Positions 1-8,834 are shown, counted from the stretch's first letter. The stretch: 59,944 nucleotides of DNA from an uncultured Paracoccaceae bacterium (GCA_937146765.1 CAKZRP010000046.1:1-59944), one strand, 5' to 3'. The notes: generated by a model not told the origin, from the sequence alone. Numbers and translations: made by a program.

Positions 1-308
1 GCGCCGGTGCCGCCGGGGGTGGCGACGGCGGCGATCTTGCTGCGCTCCACGGCCGAGCCGAGAATCAGCTCGATCATGGCATCGCCGTAGGCCGGATCAC
101 CTGCCAGACCGGTATAGGCCTTGGTGGTCTGCTCTTCCCAGAGGCGATGCTCGGCCGCCTTGATGGCGCGCATCACCGGGGTCACCCCTTCGGCGTTCTT
201 GTAGACGCCCACACCGAGGTCGACCTTGTTGTCCCGCGGATCATCGCGGTACATCTGCATCAGCATCAGGATCTTGTCGGCGGGCTGCGGTTTCAGGGTC
301 TCGAACAT
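1..308 (-). CDS. tyrB: Aromatic amino acid / aspartate aminotransferase, N-terminal part (runs off window)
   Basis: The first about 102 codons are visible on the minus strand, starting at an ATG at 308. The protein begins MFETLKPQPADKILMLMQ and then has VDLGVGVYKNAEG, the N-terminal signature of class I-alpha aminotransferases of the AspC/TyrB family (PLP enzymes that exchange amino groups between aromatic amino acids or aspartate and 2-oxoglutarate). The catalytic lysine lies outside the window. The gene starts 5 nt after the sseA stop, and its GGAG-type ribosome site overlaps that stop, so the two are probably co-transcribed. AspC versus TyrB specificity cannot be decided from this fragment. 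Confidence 0.85.
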   Translation of the reverse strand, partial: MFETLKPQPADKILMLMQMYRDDPRDNKVDLGVGVYKNAEGVTPVMRAIKAAEHRLWEEQTTKAYTGLAGDPAYGDAMIELILGSAVERSKIAAVATPGGTG

Positions 309-313
309 GAGGT

Positions 314-1177
314 TTAGTCTCCGGTTGCAACGGGTAGGGTCGGGAAGGCGCCCCATTCGCTCCAGGACCCGTCATAAAGCGCATGGTCGGTTTTCCCCAT
401 ACGCTCCATCGCGAGGCTGAGCACAGCGGCGGTCACACCGGACCCGCAGGTGGTTATGGCAGGTTTCTTGAGGTCGACACCGGCCGCCTCAAAGATTGCG
501 CGCATCGCGTCCACGTCCTTCATCGTGCCATTCTCGTTCAACAGCGTGGTGAAGGGCACGTTCTTCGAGCCGGGGATATGCCCGGACCGCATCCCCGGAC
601 GCGGCTCCGGCGCCTCGCCGCGGAAGCGGGCGGCGGCGCGGGCGTCGATGATCTCGTGATCGCCGAGCTTGGCGGCGGAGGAAACCTGGGTGACGTCGCG
701 CACCAGATGGTTCTGCACCCGCACGGTCATGTGGCGGTCGCGGATCACCGGCGGCAGATCCTCCAGCGGGCGCTCCTCGGCCTTCCATTTGGGCAGGCCG
801 CCGTCCAGGACGGCGATATTGGTCTGCCCCATCAGGCGGAACAGCCACCAGACGCGCGCGGCGGAGAACAGGCCCATGTTGTCATAGACCACCACCTGAT
901 GCCCGTCGCCGACGCCCATGGCGCGCAGGCGGGACATGAATTTCTCCACCGGCGGCGCCATATGCGGCAGGTCGGAGCGATGGTCGGACACATCGTCGAT
1001 ATCGAAGAACCGCGCGCCTGGGATATGCGCGGCCTCATAGGCCCGCTTGGCGCTGTCGGCCATGTCCGGGCCGCTGCCGATCGGCGGGATCGACGCATCG
1101 AGGATCCGAAGATCCGGATCCTTCAGATGCGCGGCCAGCCAGTCGGTGGAAACCAGGGTTTTCGGATCGTCCATCAC
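314..1177 (-). CDS. sseA: 3-mercaptopyruvate sulfurtransferase (rhodanese family)
   Basis: A two-domain rhodanese-fold protein of about 287 residues. Such enzymes move sulfur from 3-mercaptopyruvate to thiol acceptors or cyanide in the cytoplasm. The inactive N-terminal domain includes ILDASIPPIG and HIPGARFFDIDDV. The catalytic C-terminal domain has the loop CGSGVTA (Cys near residue 244), which is the mercaptopyruvate-type loop and not the thiosulfate-type CRKGVT. A GTG at 1177 and an ATG at 1174 both follow an AGGGGAGG ribosome site, so the start differs by one residue. It lies 5 nt before the aminotransferase gene, a pairing that suggests cysteine/aromatic amino acid breakdown feeding into sulfur transfer. 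Confidence 0.93.
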   Translation of the reverse strand: MMDDPKTLVSTDWLAAHLKDPDLRILDASIPPIGSGPDMADSAKRAYEAAHIPGARFFDIDDVSDHRSDLPHMAPPVEKFMSRLRAMGVGDGHQVVVYDNMGLFSAARVWWLFRLMGQTNIAVLDGGLPKWKAEERPLEDLPPVIRDRHMTVRVQNHLVRDVTQVSSAAKLGDHEIIDARAAARFRGEAPEPRPGMRSGHIPGSKNVPFTTLLNENGTMKDVDAMRAIFEAAGVDLKKPAITTCGSGVTAAVLSLAMERMGKTDHALYDGSWSEWGAFPTLPVATGD

Positions 1178-1302
1178 TCAACGCCTCCCCTAACTTGCGT
1201 TGGCGGAATGCCTACTACCCGCGTCCGCCCCGTGCAAGGCTGCAGAGGCGGGATTCGCGCGGGCTTTGGCCGGTTCCGGTACAATCTGGCGCAGATGTGG
1301 CC

Positions 1303-1824
1303 TCAGCCCACCACCCGCAGCCCCGGATGCCCGCGCAGCCGCTGGCGCGCGCCCGAGGGGAACCGGTCGGCAAAGGACAGGCCCGCGCGGATCAGATCCG
1401 GGTCCATCCGCCCCTCCGTCAGGGTCTCCACCGCATCGCGGGCGGGGCGGGTCTCGTCGCGGCGCATGTGGTGCAGCATCGCCAGCAGCTGCGATTCATC
1501 CACCGTCACCAGCCCGCGCATGTCGATGTCGAGCGGATCGTTGAAGGCAAACCCGGCCCCGCGCAGCGCCACCAGCTCGCGCACCACCGGCCAGAGCGCA
1601 TGGGGAATCGCCAGCCCCTGCTGTTCCCCCCAGGTCTCGCCCGCGATGACACAGGCGCGGTGCCAGGCGGCCGCGCCCGGGGCCAGGGCCTCGGTCAGCA
1701 GATGGCGCAGGATCGACAAGAGCCGCTCCTCGAACGGATCAAAGCCATAGGCCGCAAGCGGTGCCTGCTGGTGTCCCGGTGCAAGGGCCGGTTCAAATCG
1801 CGTCTGGAGGGTCATTCTGGTCAC
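1303..1824 (-). CDS. Conserved hypothetical protein (173 aa)
   Basis: I do not recognise a named domain. The 173-residue protein is soluble, with no signal peptide or membrane segment, and looks mostly helical. It has a central stretch around DPFEERLLSILRHLLTE and an acidic/arginine-rich second half. Codon use matches its neighbours and the frame is clean, so it is probably a real gene. It is separated from sseA by 125 nt and from trcR by 187 nt, and both gaps suggest independent transcription. The start could be at the first ATG or at the second (MTLQTRF). Confidence 0.6.
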   Translation of the reverse strand: MTRMTLQTRFEPALAPGHQQAPLAAYGFDPFEERLLSILRHLLTEALAPGAAAWHRACVIAGETWGEQQGLAIPHALWPVVRELVALRGAGFAFNDPLDIDMRGLVTVDESQLLAMLHHMRRDETRPARDAVETLTEGRMDPDLIRAGLSFADRFPSGARQRLRGHPGLRVVG

Positions 1825-1956
1825 CTTTTGCCTGTCCCGCGCGCAGGGTCGGCGCAGGATCTGTCACTGGATATCCGGGCAAAGGCGGCGACAATCGGGG
1901 CGCGCCGGGCTGGGTGCGGTTTATCTGACTTAATTAATCAGGAATTGCAAGCGGGC

Positions 1957-1992
1957 AAAAAGAAACGCCGCCAACATCCCTGTCGGCGGCGT
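1957..1992 (-). terminator. Intrinsic terminator of trcR
   Basis: Read on the minus strand, an 8-bp perfect stem (ACGCCGCC/GGCGGCGT, 1985-1992 with 1965-1972) encloses a 12-nt loop and runs into TTCTTTTT. It begins about 20 nt past the trcR stop, as expected for its own terminator. Confidence 0.85.
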
Positions 1993-2011
1993 CTTGCCTT
2001 GCAGCGGGCGA

Positions 2012-2782
2012 TCAGTAGCGCGGATCGTCGCTGTCGTCATCCTCGTCGTCATCGCCACCGGCGGGCAGGTTGAAGAAGCTTTCGGCGTCATAGACCTTCT
2101 CTTCTTCCTCATCCTCATCCTTGTGCGAACCGCCCAGGGTGAAGGTCTCCAGACCTTCGATCGCGGTCGGGATCTTCGGCTCCGTCCCCATCTCCAGCGA
2201 CTGCTCGGTGGAGACCAGCTTGCGGCGCTCGTCGTCGCTCATCACGCCGCCTTCGGCTGCTTTCGCCTTCGCGGCTTTCTGCACGGCCATGTCGAGCTCG
2301 GACTGTTTGCACAGGCCCAGCGCCACCGGGTCGATCGGCTCCATGTTGGAGATGTTCCAATGGGTGCGCTCGCGGATCGACTGGATCGTCGGCTTGGTGG
2401 TGCCCACCAGTTTGGCGATCTGCCCGTCCGACAGCTCCGGGTGGAACTTCACCAGCCAGAGGATCGAGTTCGGACGGTCCTGCCGCTTGGACAGCGGGGT
2501 ATAGCGCGGGCCACGGCGCTTTTCCTCGCCGGCGGCGGCGGCGTTGAACTTCAGCTTCAGCTTGTGCAGAGGATTCTTCTCGGCGGTGGAGATTTCATCC
2601 TGCGTCAGCTGGTTGTTGGAAATCGGATCGAATCCCTTGACGCCAGCGGCCACATCGCCGTCGGCGATGCCCTGGATCTCCAGCTCGTGCATGCCCACGA
2701 ATTCGGCGATCTGCTTGAAGCTGATCGTGGTATTGTCCACCAGCCACACGGCGGTCGCCTTGGCCATCAACGGTTTTGCCAT
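2012..2782 (-). CDS. trcR: Cell-cycle transcriptional regulator TrcR (DUF1013 family)
   Basis: A 256-residue protein matching the alphaproteobacterial DUF1013/TrcR family, linked to the CtrA cell-cycle network. Two helix-turn-helix-like stretches are visible: ISFKQIAEFVGMHELEIQ near residue 22 and LSDGQIAKLVGTTKPTIQ near residue 118. The last 35 residues are extremely acidic (EDEEEE and DDDEDDDSDD), possibly an interaction tail. The start is supported by an AAGGAG site 8 nt upstream of the ATG, and the gene has its own terminator. The family assignment is firm. The target genes are not known from the sequence. Confidence 0.88.
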   Translation of the reverse strand: MAKPLMAKATAVWLVDNTTISFKQIAEFVGMHELEIQGIADGDVAAGVKGFDPISNNQLTQDEISTAEKNPLHKLKLKFNAAAAGEEKRRGPRYTPLSKRQDRPNSILWLVKFHPELSDGQIAKLVGTTKPTIQSIRERTHWNISNMEPIDPVALGLCKQSELDMAVQKAAKAKAAEGGVMSDDERRKLVSTEQSLEMGTEPKIPTAIEGLETFTLGGSHKDEDEEEEKVYDAESFFNLPAGGDDDEDDDSDDPRY

Positions 2783-2956
2783 GTGCTCTTCTCCTTCGAA
2801 ACACGTTTGCCCCCTTCACGCGCCCAGCGGGCCGGACAACTTGCGGGTAAACCTCTCCCGTCGCCTGAAATGGGCTTCCCCGAGGTGGGGCGGGTTTCCG
2901 TTGTCGGGGAACTTCAGGTCTATATAGTCGCGATGAAATCATAAGGAAAGAGGGCA

Positions 2957-3613
2957 ATGCGAGCGCTTTTCTTCACAATTCCGGTCCTTTTGGCCTCTTT
3001 TGCCACTGCTTTTACCGCCCCCGCCCGCGCCGAGGGCGAGGTGGCGGGCCGCTTTGACTACTACGTGCTGTCCTTGAGCTGGTCGCCGAACTGGTGCGCG
3101 CTGGAGGGCGACACCAGAGGGTCGGAGCAATGCGACCCCGCCCGCGACTTCGGATGGACCCTGCACGGGCTCTGGCCGCAATACCACCGCGGCTGGCCGG
3201 ATTACTGCCGCACGGCAGAGGTGCCGCCAACCCGCCGCCAGACCGGCGAAATGGCTGATATCATGGGTACATCCGGCCTCGCCTGGCATCAGTGGAAGAA
3301 ACACGGAAGCTGCTCGGGCCTCTCTGCGCAGGCCTATTTCGACCTCTCCCGCAGCGCCTATGACCGGATCACCCGCCCGGACGTGTTTCGCCGCCTCGAC
3401 AAGCCGCTGCGCCTGCCCGCCTCGGTGGTGGAGGAGGCCTTCCTGAAGGAAAACCCGACCCTCAGCCGCGACAGCCTCACCATCACCTGCCGCGACGGCT
3501 ACATTCAGGAGGCCCGCATCTGCCTCTCGCGCGATCTGGAACCGGTGCCCTGTGGCCGCGATGTCAGCGCCGACTGTCGCCTCAAGGACGCGCTCTTCAC
3601 CCCCATCCGTTAA
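2957..3613 (+). CDS. Secreted ribonuclease T2 family protein
   Basis: A 218-residue protein with a cleavable-looking signal peptide (about residues 1-25, ending TAPARA), so it is probably periplasmic or secreted. It contains both RNase T2 active-site blocks: TLHGLWPQYH (His70) and WHQWKKHGSC (His111, Lys115, His116). RNase T2 enzymes cut single-stranded RNA with little base preference via a 2',3'-cyclic phosphate. The residue usually glutamate in block 2 (HEW) is glutamine here, which may lower activity or be a lineage variant. Six or more cysteines fit a disulfide-stabilised exported fold. The ATG follows a GGAAAGAGGG site. It is monocistronic and divergent from trcR. Confidence 0.88.
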   Translation: MRALFFTIPVLLASFATAFTAPARAEGEVAGRFDYYVLSLSWSPNWCALEGDTRGSEQCDPARDFGWTLHGLWPQYHRGWPDYCRTAEVPPTRRQTGEMADIMGTSGLAWHQWKKHGSCSGLSAQAYFDLSRSAYDRITRPDVFRRLDKPLRLPASVVEEAFLKENPTLSRDSLTITCRDGYIQEARICLSRDLEPVPCGRDVSADCRLKDALFTPIR

Positions 3614-3815
3614 GCTCCCATAACTGTGACAGACTTTTGCGCGCCCGCGTGCTAGGCTACTCCCCAGACATGCCGCGCGACGGCCCGACGTTTCCGGGAC
3701 CATCCGAGACTTCCGCGCCCGCATCCCTTGTCATGTCTGCGACTGTCTGGTCCCGGCACAAGACCCGGCCATCCGCGCGGCACGCCTGAGGCGCGCCAAG
3801 AGGAGGAGCCAAACC

Positions 3816-4682
3816 ATGTCCGAAACCGCCCCCAAGACCATCGGCAACCCCGCAAGCTGGGTGTTGCAATCCCTGCAATCCGCAGGCCACGGCACCGCCG
3901 AGGCCATCGAGGAATTGCGCAGCGAAAACCGGGCCAAGCCCCGCGTGCGCGTGCTCGACATGGGTGACATTTCCCATGCGCTGCGCGCCGGCTGGGAGGA
4001 TTTCAAGGCCGCCCGCTCGGATGCGATGTTCCTCGTCTTCATCTATCCGCTGATCGGCCTCGGCATGGTGATCGCCGGGTTTCACCTCGCGGTGCTGCCG
4101 CTTCTGGTGCCGATGGTGATGGGCTTTGCCCTCGTCGGCCCCGCCGCCGCCATCGGTCTTTATGAGATCTCCCGCCGCCGCGAACGGCGCGAGGCGGTGA
4201 GCTGGATGTCCGCCTTCTCGGTGCTGCGCTCGCCCGCCTTTGCCTCGATCCTGATGCTGGCCTTCTACCTGGCCGCGCTCTTCGTGATCTGGATCATGGT
4301 GGCCGAGGCGATCTATGCCGCCACGCTCGGACCTGAGCATCCGACCTCGCTGAGGGGCTTTGTCGGGGATGTCTTCACCACCGGGCCGGGCTGGACCATG
4401 GTGGTGCTGGGCACCACGGTCGGCGCCGCCTTTGCCTATGCGGCGCTGGCGATCAGCATCGTCTCCTTCCCGCTGCTGCTGGACCGGCATGTGGGCCTGC
4501 CGGTGGCGGTGACCACCTCGATGGAAGTGATGCGCAAGAACCGGGTGATCTGCCTTGCATGGGGCGCGCTGGTGGGCACGCTGCTGGTGCTGGGCTCGCT
4601 GCCCTTCTTTGCCGGGCTGATATTCGTGGTGCCGCTCCTCGGCCATGCCACCTGGCACTTCTACCGCCGCGCGGTGATGTGA
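3816..4682 (+). CDS. DUF2189 integral membrane protein
   Basis: A 288-residue protein with an N-terminal cytoplasmic region of about 65 residues containing the family-typical DISHALRAGWEDF segment, followed by about five hydrophobic spans (near 71-90, 92-116, 141-168, 194-222 and 245-278). This fits the DUF2189 family of predicted inner-membrane proteins of unknown role, sometimes loosely annotated as cytochrome-c-oxidase-like. No haem or metal ligand motif is evident. A good AAGAGGAGG site precedes the ATG. It converges on the quinone oxidoreductase gene. A large GC-rich inverted repeat between the two stops (about 4694-4742) may end both transcripts. Confidence 0.8.
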   Translation: MSETAPKTIGNPASWVLQSLQSAGHGTAEAIEELRSENRAKPRVRVLDMGDISHALRAGWEDFKAARSDAMFLVFIYPLIGLGMVIAGFHLAVLPLLVPMVMGFALVGPAAAIGLYEISRRRERREAVSWMSAFSVLRSPAFASILMLAFYLAALFVIWIMVAEAIYAATLGPEHPTSLRGFVGDVFTTGPGWTMVVLGTTVGAAFAYAALAISIVSFPLLLDRHVGLPVAVTTSMEVMRKNRVICLAWGALVGTLLVLGSLPFFAGLIFVVPLLGHATWHFYRRAVM

Positions 4683-4740
4683 CAGAAGGGGCCGACCGCG
4701 CAGGCCGCCCCCCCAAAAAAGGCTGCGATGGGCGGCGCGG

Positions 4741-5745
4741 TCAGTCGCCGCCGCCCACCTCCAGCACGATCTTGCCGATATGGCCGGAGGCTTCCATCCG
4801 CGCATGGGCGGCCGCGGCCTCCACCAGCGGATAGGTCGAATCCATCACCGGGCGCAGCTTGCCCGCCTCGATCAACGGCCAGACCGCCTCCGCCAGATCG
4901 CGGGCGATACGGGCCTTGGCCAGATCGCTCTGCGGGCGCAGGGTGGAGCCGGTGACGGTGAGGCGCCGCGCCATGATCTGGGCAAAGTTCAGCTCCGCCT
5001 TCGGCCCTTGCAAAAAGGCGATATGCACCAGCCGCCCGTCATCGGCGAGGGCGCGGATATTGCGCGGGATATAATCGCCCCCCACCATGTCGAGGATCAG
5101 GTCTGCACCGCCATCGGCCTGCAGGATCTCGACAAAATCCTCATCGCGGTAGTTGATCGCCACATCGGCGCCAAGGCCGACACAGGCGGCGCATTTGTCG
5201 TCCGACCCGGCGGTGGCATAGACCCGCGCGCCGAGGGCGGCGGCCAGCTGGATCGCGGTGGTGCCGATCCCGGACGAGCCCCCATGCACGAGGAACCGCT
5301 CCCCCGCCTTGAGGCCACCCCGGGTGACCACGTTGGACCAGACGGTGAAACAGGTCTCCGGCAGGCAGGCGGCGTCCTTCAGGCTCAGCCCCGCCGGGAT
5401 CGGCAGGCAATGGGCGGCAGGGGTGGCGACATAGTCCGCATAGCCGCCGCCCGGCAGGAGCGCGCAGACCTGATCGCCCAGCGCCCAGCCGGTGACCCCG
5501 GCGCCAAGGGCGACGATCTCGCCCGAGGCCTCCAGCCCCGGCAGGTCGCTGGCGCCCTTGGGCGGCGCATAGGCGCCCGCCCGTTGCAGTGCATCCGGGC
5601 GGTTCACCCCGGCATAGGCGACCTTGATCACCACTTGGCCATGGCCGGCCTCGGGCACCGGGCGTTCGCAGGGTTTCAGCACCTCGGGCGCGCCAAATTT
5701 GCTGATCTCGATCGCGCGCATCACGGCAGGCAGGCTCTGGGTCAT
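4741..5745 (-). CDS. NAD(P)H-quinone oxidoreductase (zeta-crystallin/PIG3-like MDR family)
   Basis: A 334-residue zinc-free medium-chain dehydrogenase/reductase. An N-terminal GroES-like half (GHGQVVIKVAYAGVNRPDAL) precedes a Rossmann domain with the NADP-binding loop VHGGSSGIGTTAIQLA. The family reduces quinones or enones with NADPH in the cytoplasm. The frame stays open about 40 codons further upstream. The ATG at 5745 is preferred because an AGAGGA site lies 9 nt before it and the mature family sequence (MRAIEISKFGAPEVL) begins close by. The exact substrate is not predictable. Confidence 0.88.
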   Translation of the reverse strand: MTQSLPAVMRAIEISKFGAPEVLKPCERPVPEAGHGQVVIKVAYAGVNRPDALQRAGAYAPPKGASDLPGLEASGEIVALGAGVTGWALGDQVCALLPGGGYADYVATPAAHCLPIPAGLSLKDAACLPETCFTVWSNVVTRGGLKAGERFLVHGGSSGIGTTAIQLAAALGARVYATAGSDDKCAACVGLGADVAINYRDEDFVEILQADGGADLILDMVGGDYIPRNIRALADDGRLVHIAFLQGPKAELNFAQIMARRLTVTGSTLRPQSDLAKARIARDLAEAVWPLIEAGKLRPVMDSTYPLVEAAAAHARMEASGHIGKIVLEVGGGD

Positions 5746-5922
5746 TTCACGGGGTCCTCTTTCAACGCTCTCGCTTCGCTCTGTGCCCAGAGCTAGCACC
5801 CCTTCCGACCCCGGCCAAGCCACCACGCCCGCCCGGCCCCGCGCAGGACACCCGCGCGGCCGCATCCCAGGCCCGACGCGGGGCCACCGGCTCCCTTGCG
5901 GGCAAGAGCGATGAAGCCCCCG

Positions 5923-6624
5923 TCAGGACCGCCAGCGGCCGGGCAGGTCGTCGCGGCGCTCGGGCGCTTTGATCTGGCCCAGCAACCAGGCCGGCCCCGC
6001 CAGCAGCGGCTTCAGCAAAGGGTTCTTCTTCACATCCGCCTTCAGCTTCTCGACTTGCATCACATTGTCGATGCGCCGGTCCAGAAAGGCCCAGGTCGCC
6101 TGATGCTCCGGACTGTCGTCGCCAAGCCAGAACAGCAGCGTCGCCGAATAGACCGCCGCCAGCGTCGCCCGTTTCGTGTACCAGTTCACATCCCGAGAGC
6201 TGTCGCCCAGCGCTGTCCAGATCGCATCCGCGGTCTCCCAGATCAGTCGGCTGCCCTCGGCGGCATGTTGCGGCAGCGCAAAGAAGGTGGCCCCCCGGCG
6301 CACCGCCTCGCGGTCGGCCGCCTCCAGCCGGTAGCGCACGGCCGCCGCCACCCGGTCGCGGAACCGCAACAGGCCCAGATCCTCCTCGGCGAGCCGCGCC
6401 AGCATGGCGGCATCGCCGCGCTGGTGATAGGCCACGGCGAGGTCCAGCGCCCGACGCGGAAACAGCGCCTGTGCCAGCACCGGCTCCACCCCCGAATCGG
6501 TCAGCGCCGCCTGCCAGGTCGCCGCGCTCCAGCCGTCAAAGACCACATGCGCCAGCGCCGCATCCAGCAGCCGCTTGCGCAAATCCTGCTGTTGATCCAT
6601 GGTTTTTCCCGCCGTCATGCCCAT
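5923..6624 (-). CDS. COQ9 family protein (ubiquinone biosynthesis accessory)
   Basis: A protein of about 233 residues resembling COQ9, which binds lipid intermediates and assists ubiquinone hydroxylation in alphaproteobacteria and mitochondria. It has a TetR-like N-terminal helical bundle (LRKRLLDAALAHVVFDGWS). A conserved core follows (DVNWYTKRATLAAVYSAT, then LLFWLGDDSPE). It ends in an amphipathic helix with LDRRIDNVMQVEKLK. Several starts are possible. The ATG at 6624 (MGMTAGK) has GGGGAG 9 nt upstream, and ATGs at 6618 and 6600 are alternatives. It is divergent from rpsU. Confidence 0.85.
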   Translation of the reverse strand: MGMTAGKTMDQQQDLRKRLLDAALAHVVFDGWSAATWQAALTDSGVEPVLAQALFPRRALDLAVAYHQRGDAAMLARLAEEDLGLLRFRDRVAAAVRYRLEAADREAVRRGATFFALPQHAAEGSRLIWETADAIWTALGDSSRDVNWYTKRATLAAVYSATLLFWLGDDSPEHQATWAFLDRRIDNVMQVEKLKADVKKNPLLKPLLAGPAWLLGQIKAPERRDDLPGRWRS

Positions 6625-6740
6625 TTCACGCTGCTCCCCAACTCTCTTGGCCCCAGTACTAGACAATTTAGTTCTGCCTTGCTATACGGCCACCTCCTGC
6701 AATTCCTTGCAACTCAACTTAGAAAGGTGGTGAAAACCAC

Positions 6741-6947
6741 ATGCAGGTTAGTGTTCGCGACAACAACGTCGATCAGGCGCTCCGCGCTCTGAAGAAGAAG
6801 CTGCAGCGCGAAGGCGTCTTCCGCGAAATGAAGCTCAAGCAGCATTTCGAGAAGCCCTCCGAGAAAAAAGCGCGTGAGCAAGCTGAAGCGGTCCGTCGGG
6901 CCCGCAAGCTGGCTCGCAAAAAACTGCAGCGCGAAGGCCTCCTCTGA
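6741..6947 (+). CDS. rpsU: 30S ribosomal protein S21
   Basis: A 68-residue highly basic protein with the S21 pattern [20 protein letters not shown] and [21 protein letters not shown]21 joins the small subunit late and aids initiation by helping mRNA base-pair with 16S rRNA. Its length is typical of alphaproteobacteria. The ATG follows an AAGGTGG site. The gene stands alone with its own terminator. Confidence 0.97.
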   Translation: MQVSVRDNNVDQALRALKKKLQREGVFREMKLKQHFEKPSEKKAREQAEAVRRARKLARKKLQREGLL

Positions 6948-7003
6948 GTGTGAGCTCAGGGCCTTTGCCCGGTACCGGATCTTCTGGATACTGTTGAAGA
7001 ATC

Positions 7004-7040
7004 AAACCCCCGTGGCCCTCGGCTCCGGGGGTTTCATTTT
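7004..7040 (+). terminator. Intrinsic terminator of rpsU
   Basis: An 8-bp stem, AAACCCCC (7004-7011) with GGGGGTTT (7027-7034), is followed by CATTTT. It lies about 57 nt after the rpsU stop. Confidence 0.85.
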
Positions 7041-7078
7041 ACCCCGCCCGCCGGTGCCGGGGATGGTCCCCGCCAAGA

Positions 7079-7107
7079 GAAAAAGGGAAGCCTAAAAGGC
7101 TCCCCCC
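7079..7107 (-). terminator. Probable intrinsic terminator of ppk2
   Basis: On the minus strand a GGG-AGCC / GGCT-CCC hairpin with one bulge is followed by TTTTTCTCT. It sits about 50 nt past the ppk2 stop and faces the rpsU terminator, so the two convergent genes are insulated from each other. Confidence 0.65.
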
Positions 7108-7157
7108 GGTTTGCCCCCGATTGCGGACCAGCCAACCGAGAGCCAAAGCTGCGGGCC

Positions 7158-8075
7158 TCAGTAGATCTTCGGCACGTAAAGTTCGTCCGGCAGCACCCGG
7201 CGTTCGTAGTCGGGCTTGTATTCCCGATCCGGCAGGGTGACCTTCTCGCTCGGCACATCGTGATAGGGGATCCGCGTCAGCAGATGCTCGATGCAATTGA
7301 GCCGCTCGCGCTTCTTGTCGTTGCCTTCGACGATATACCAGGGCGCCTCCGGGATATTGGTGCGGAAGAACATGTCCTCCTTGGCCTTGGTATATTGCTC
7401 CCAGCGGATCCGGCTCTCCAGATCCATCGGTGACAGCTTCCACTGTTTCATCGGATCGTGGATCCGCATGAGGAATCGCAGCTGCTGCTCTTCGTCGGTG
7501 ATCGAGAACCAGTATTTCAGCAGGATGATCCCCGAGCGCGCCAGCATGCGTTCGAATTCCGGAACGTCCTTGAAGAACTGTTCGACCTGATCGGCGGTGG
7601 CAAAGCCCATCACCCGCTCGACCCCGGCGCGGTTGTACCAGGAGCGGTCGAAGAGCACGATCTCCCCCGCCGCCGGCAGATGCGGCACATAGCGCTGGAA
7701 GTACCATTGGCTCTGCTCGCGCCGCGAGGGCGCCGGCAGGGCCACAACCCGCGCCACCCGCGGGTTCAGCCGCTGGGTGATCCGCTTGATGACGCCGCCC
7801 TTGCCCGCGCTGTCGCGCCCCTCGAACAGGATACAGACCTTTGCCCCGGTGTGCTGCACCCAGTCCTGCACCTTGATCAGCTCTGCCTGCAGCCGCAGCA
7901 GGTTGCGGAAATAGACCTTGCGATCCAGCATCTCGGGATGCTGGGCATTGTAGATCTTGCGCAGCTCCATGGACAGCATGGGCTCGGCGAATTCGATCTC
8001 GAAGTCTTCGTCCAGCGTGTCCTGCAGCTCAGCGTCCAGCCAGTCGAAATCGGTCTCTTCCGGGTCGCTGCTCAC
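7158..8075 (-). CDS. ppk2: Polyphosphate kinase 2
   Basis: A 305-residue PPK2-family enzyme that uses polyphosphate to phosphorylate nucleoside diphosphates or monophosphates. The Walker A motif FEGRDSAGKGG (about residues 85-94) and Walker B/lid segment LFDRSWYNRAG (about 141-151) are intact. Conserved PPK2 stretches such as QWYFQRYVPHLPAAGE and EAPWYIVEGNDKK are also present. A GTG start at 8075 is chosen because an AAGGAG site lies 7 nt upstream. The frame extends further upstream without a ribosome site. The acidic N-terminal 35 residues are typical of class I proteins. The NDP/NMP preference cannot be read from the sequence alone. Confidence 0.93.
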   Translation of the reverse strand: MSSDPEETDFDWLDAELQDTLDEDFEIEFAEPMLSMELRKIYNAQHPEMLDRKVYFRNLLRLQAELIKVQDWVQHTGAKVCILFEGRDSAGKGGVIKRITQRLNPRVARVVALPAPSRREQSQWYFQRYVPHLPAAGEIVLFDRSWYNRAGVERVMGFATADQVEQFFKDVPEFERMLARSGIILLKYWFSITDEEQQLRFLMRIHDPMKQWKLSPMDLESRIRWEQYTKAKEDMFFRTNIPEAPWYIVEGNDKKRERLNCIEHLLTRIPYHDVPSEKVTLPDREYKPDYERRVLPDELYVPKIY

Positions 8076-8319
8076 ACTGTGTCTCCTTTGAATGTAACAG
8101 GTTTTACCATCGCATAACGCTGCCATGTGATCCTTTAGTGTCAGAAGACGCCGAAGAGGTCGGAATTTTGCGGCTTTCGTTAGAAAACGCGCAAATCAGC
8201 AGGGGAATGCCGATCATTCTGCCGCCGAACCGGGGTCTGGTGCAAGTGGTGCGCGAAAGCGGCAGCGCCCTTGCGCCCAAAAGCTGCGCATCGCCACCCC
8301 AGAGGCCGAGACCCGCGGA

Positions 8320-8805
8320 TCAGGGGATCGGCAGCGCGGTGGTCTTGAACACGGTCCTGAGCGCAAAGCTCGACTGCATCTGCGCCACCCCCGGCAGCCG
8401 GGTCAGGTGCTGGCGGTGGATGCGGGCAAAATCCTCGGTGTTCTCCGCCACCACCTTGAGGATGTAATCCGCCGTGCCCGCCATCAGGTGGCATTCCAGC
8501 ACATCCGGGATCCGCGCCACCGCCTTTTCAAAGGCATCCAGCACGTCATCCGCCTGCGCCTGCAGGGTGATCTCGACAAAGACCGTGGTCGGCACCCCCA
8601 GTTTGCGCGCATCCAGCAGGGCGACGTAATTGCGGATATAGCCCTCTGCCTCCAGCCGTTGCACCCGCCGGTGACAGGCGGAGGCGGAGAGGTTCACCGC
8701 CTCGCTCAGCTCCGCGTTGGAAATCCGGCCCTGCCGCTGCAGAACCGCGAGGATTCGACGATCCACCTGATCGAGTGCCAAAAGACCCACCTTTTCTTGC
8801 GCCAC
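8320..8805 (-). CDS. Lrp/AsnC family regulator, divergent from ald
   Basis: A 161-residue protein with an N-terminal winged helix-turn-helix (LDQVDRRILAVLQRQGRISNAELSE, recognition helix near SASACHRRVQRL) and a C-terminal RAM ligand-binding/oligomerisation domain (DVLECHLMAGTADYILKV). It is divergently transcribed from the alanine dehydrogenase gene across a 115-nt gap containing a perfect 19-bp palindrome only 10 nt from its own start. This makes it the likely alanine-responsive activator of ald and its own repressor (inference from arrangement, as for AldR-type regulators). Confidence 0.9.
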   Translation of the reverse strand: MAQEKVGLLALDQVDRRILAVLQRQGRISNAELSEAVNLSASACHRRVQRLEAEGYIRNYVALLDARKLGVPTTVFVEITLQAQADDVLDAFEKAVARIPDVLECHLMAGTADYILKVVAENTEDFARIHRQHLTRLPGVAQMQSSFALRTVFKTTALPIP

Positions 8806-8815
8806 CTTCAGGTTT

Positions 8816-8834
8816 ATTCGAAGATTCTTCGAAT
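8816..8834. promoter_or_regulatory. Perfect 19-bp palindrome, probable Lrp-type operator
   Basis: ATTCGAAGATTCTTCGAAT has two 9-bp arms around one central base. It lies 11-29 nt upstream of the Lrp gene start and 87-105 nt upstream of ald. A 14-nt core (GAAGATTCTTCGAA) recurs in the dgcN/mcl1 promoter region at 29696-29709. Confidence 0.7.
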
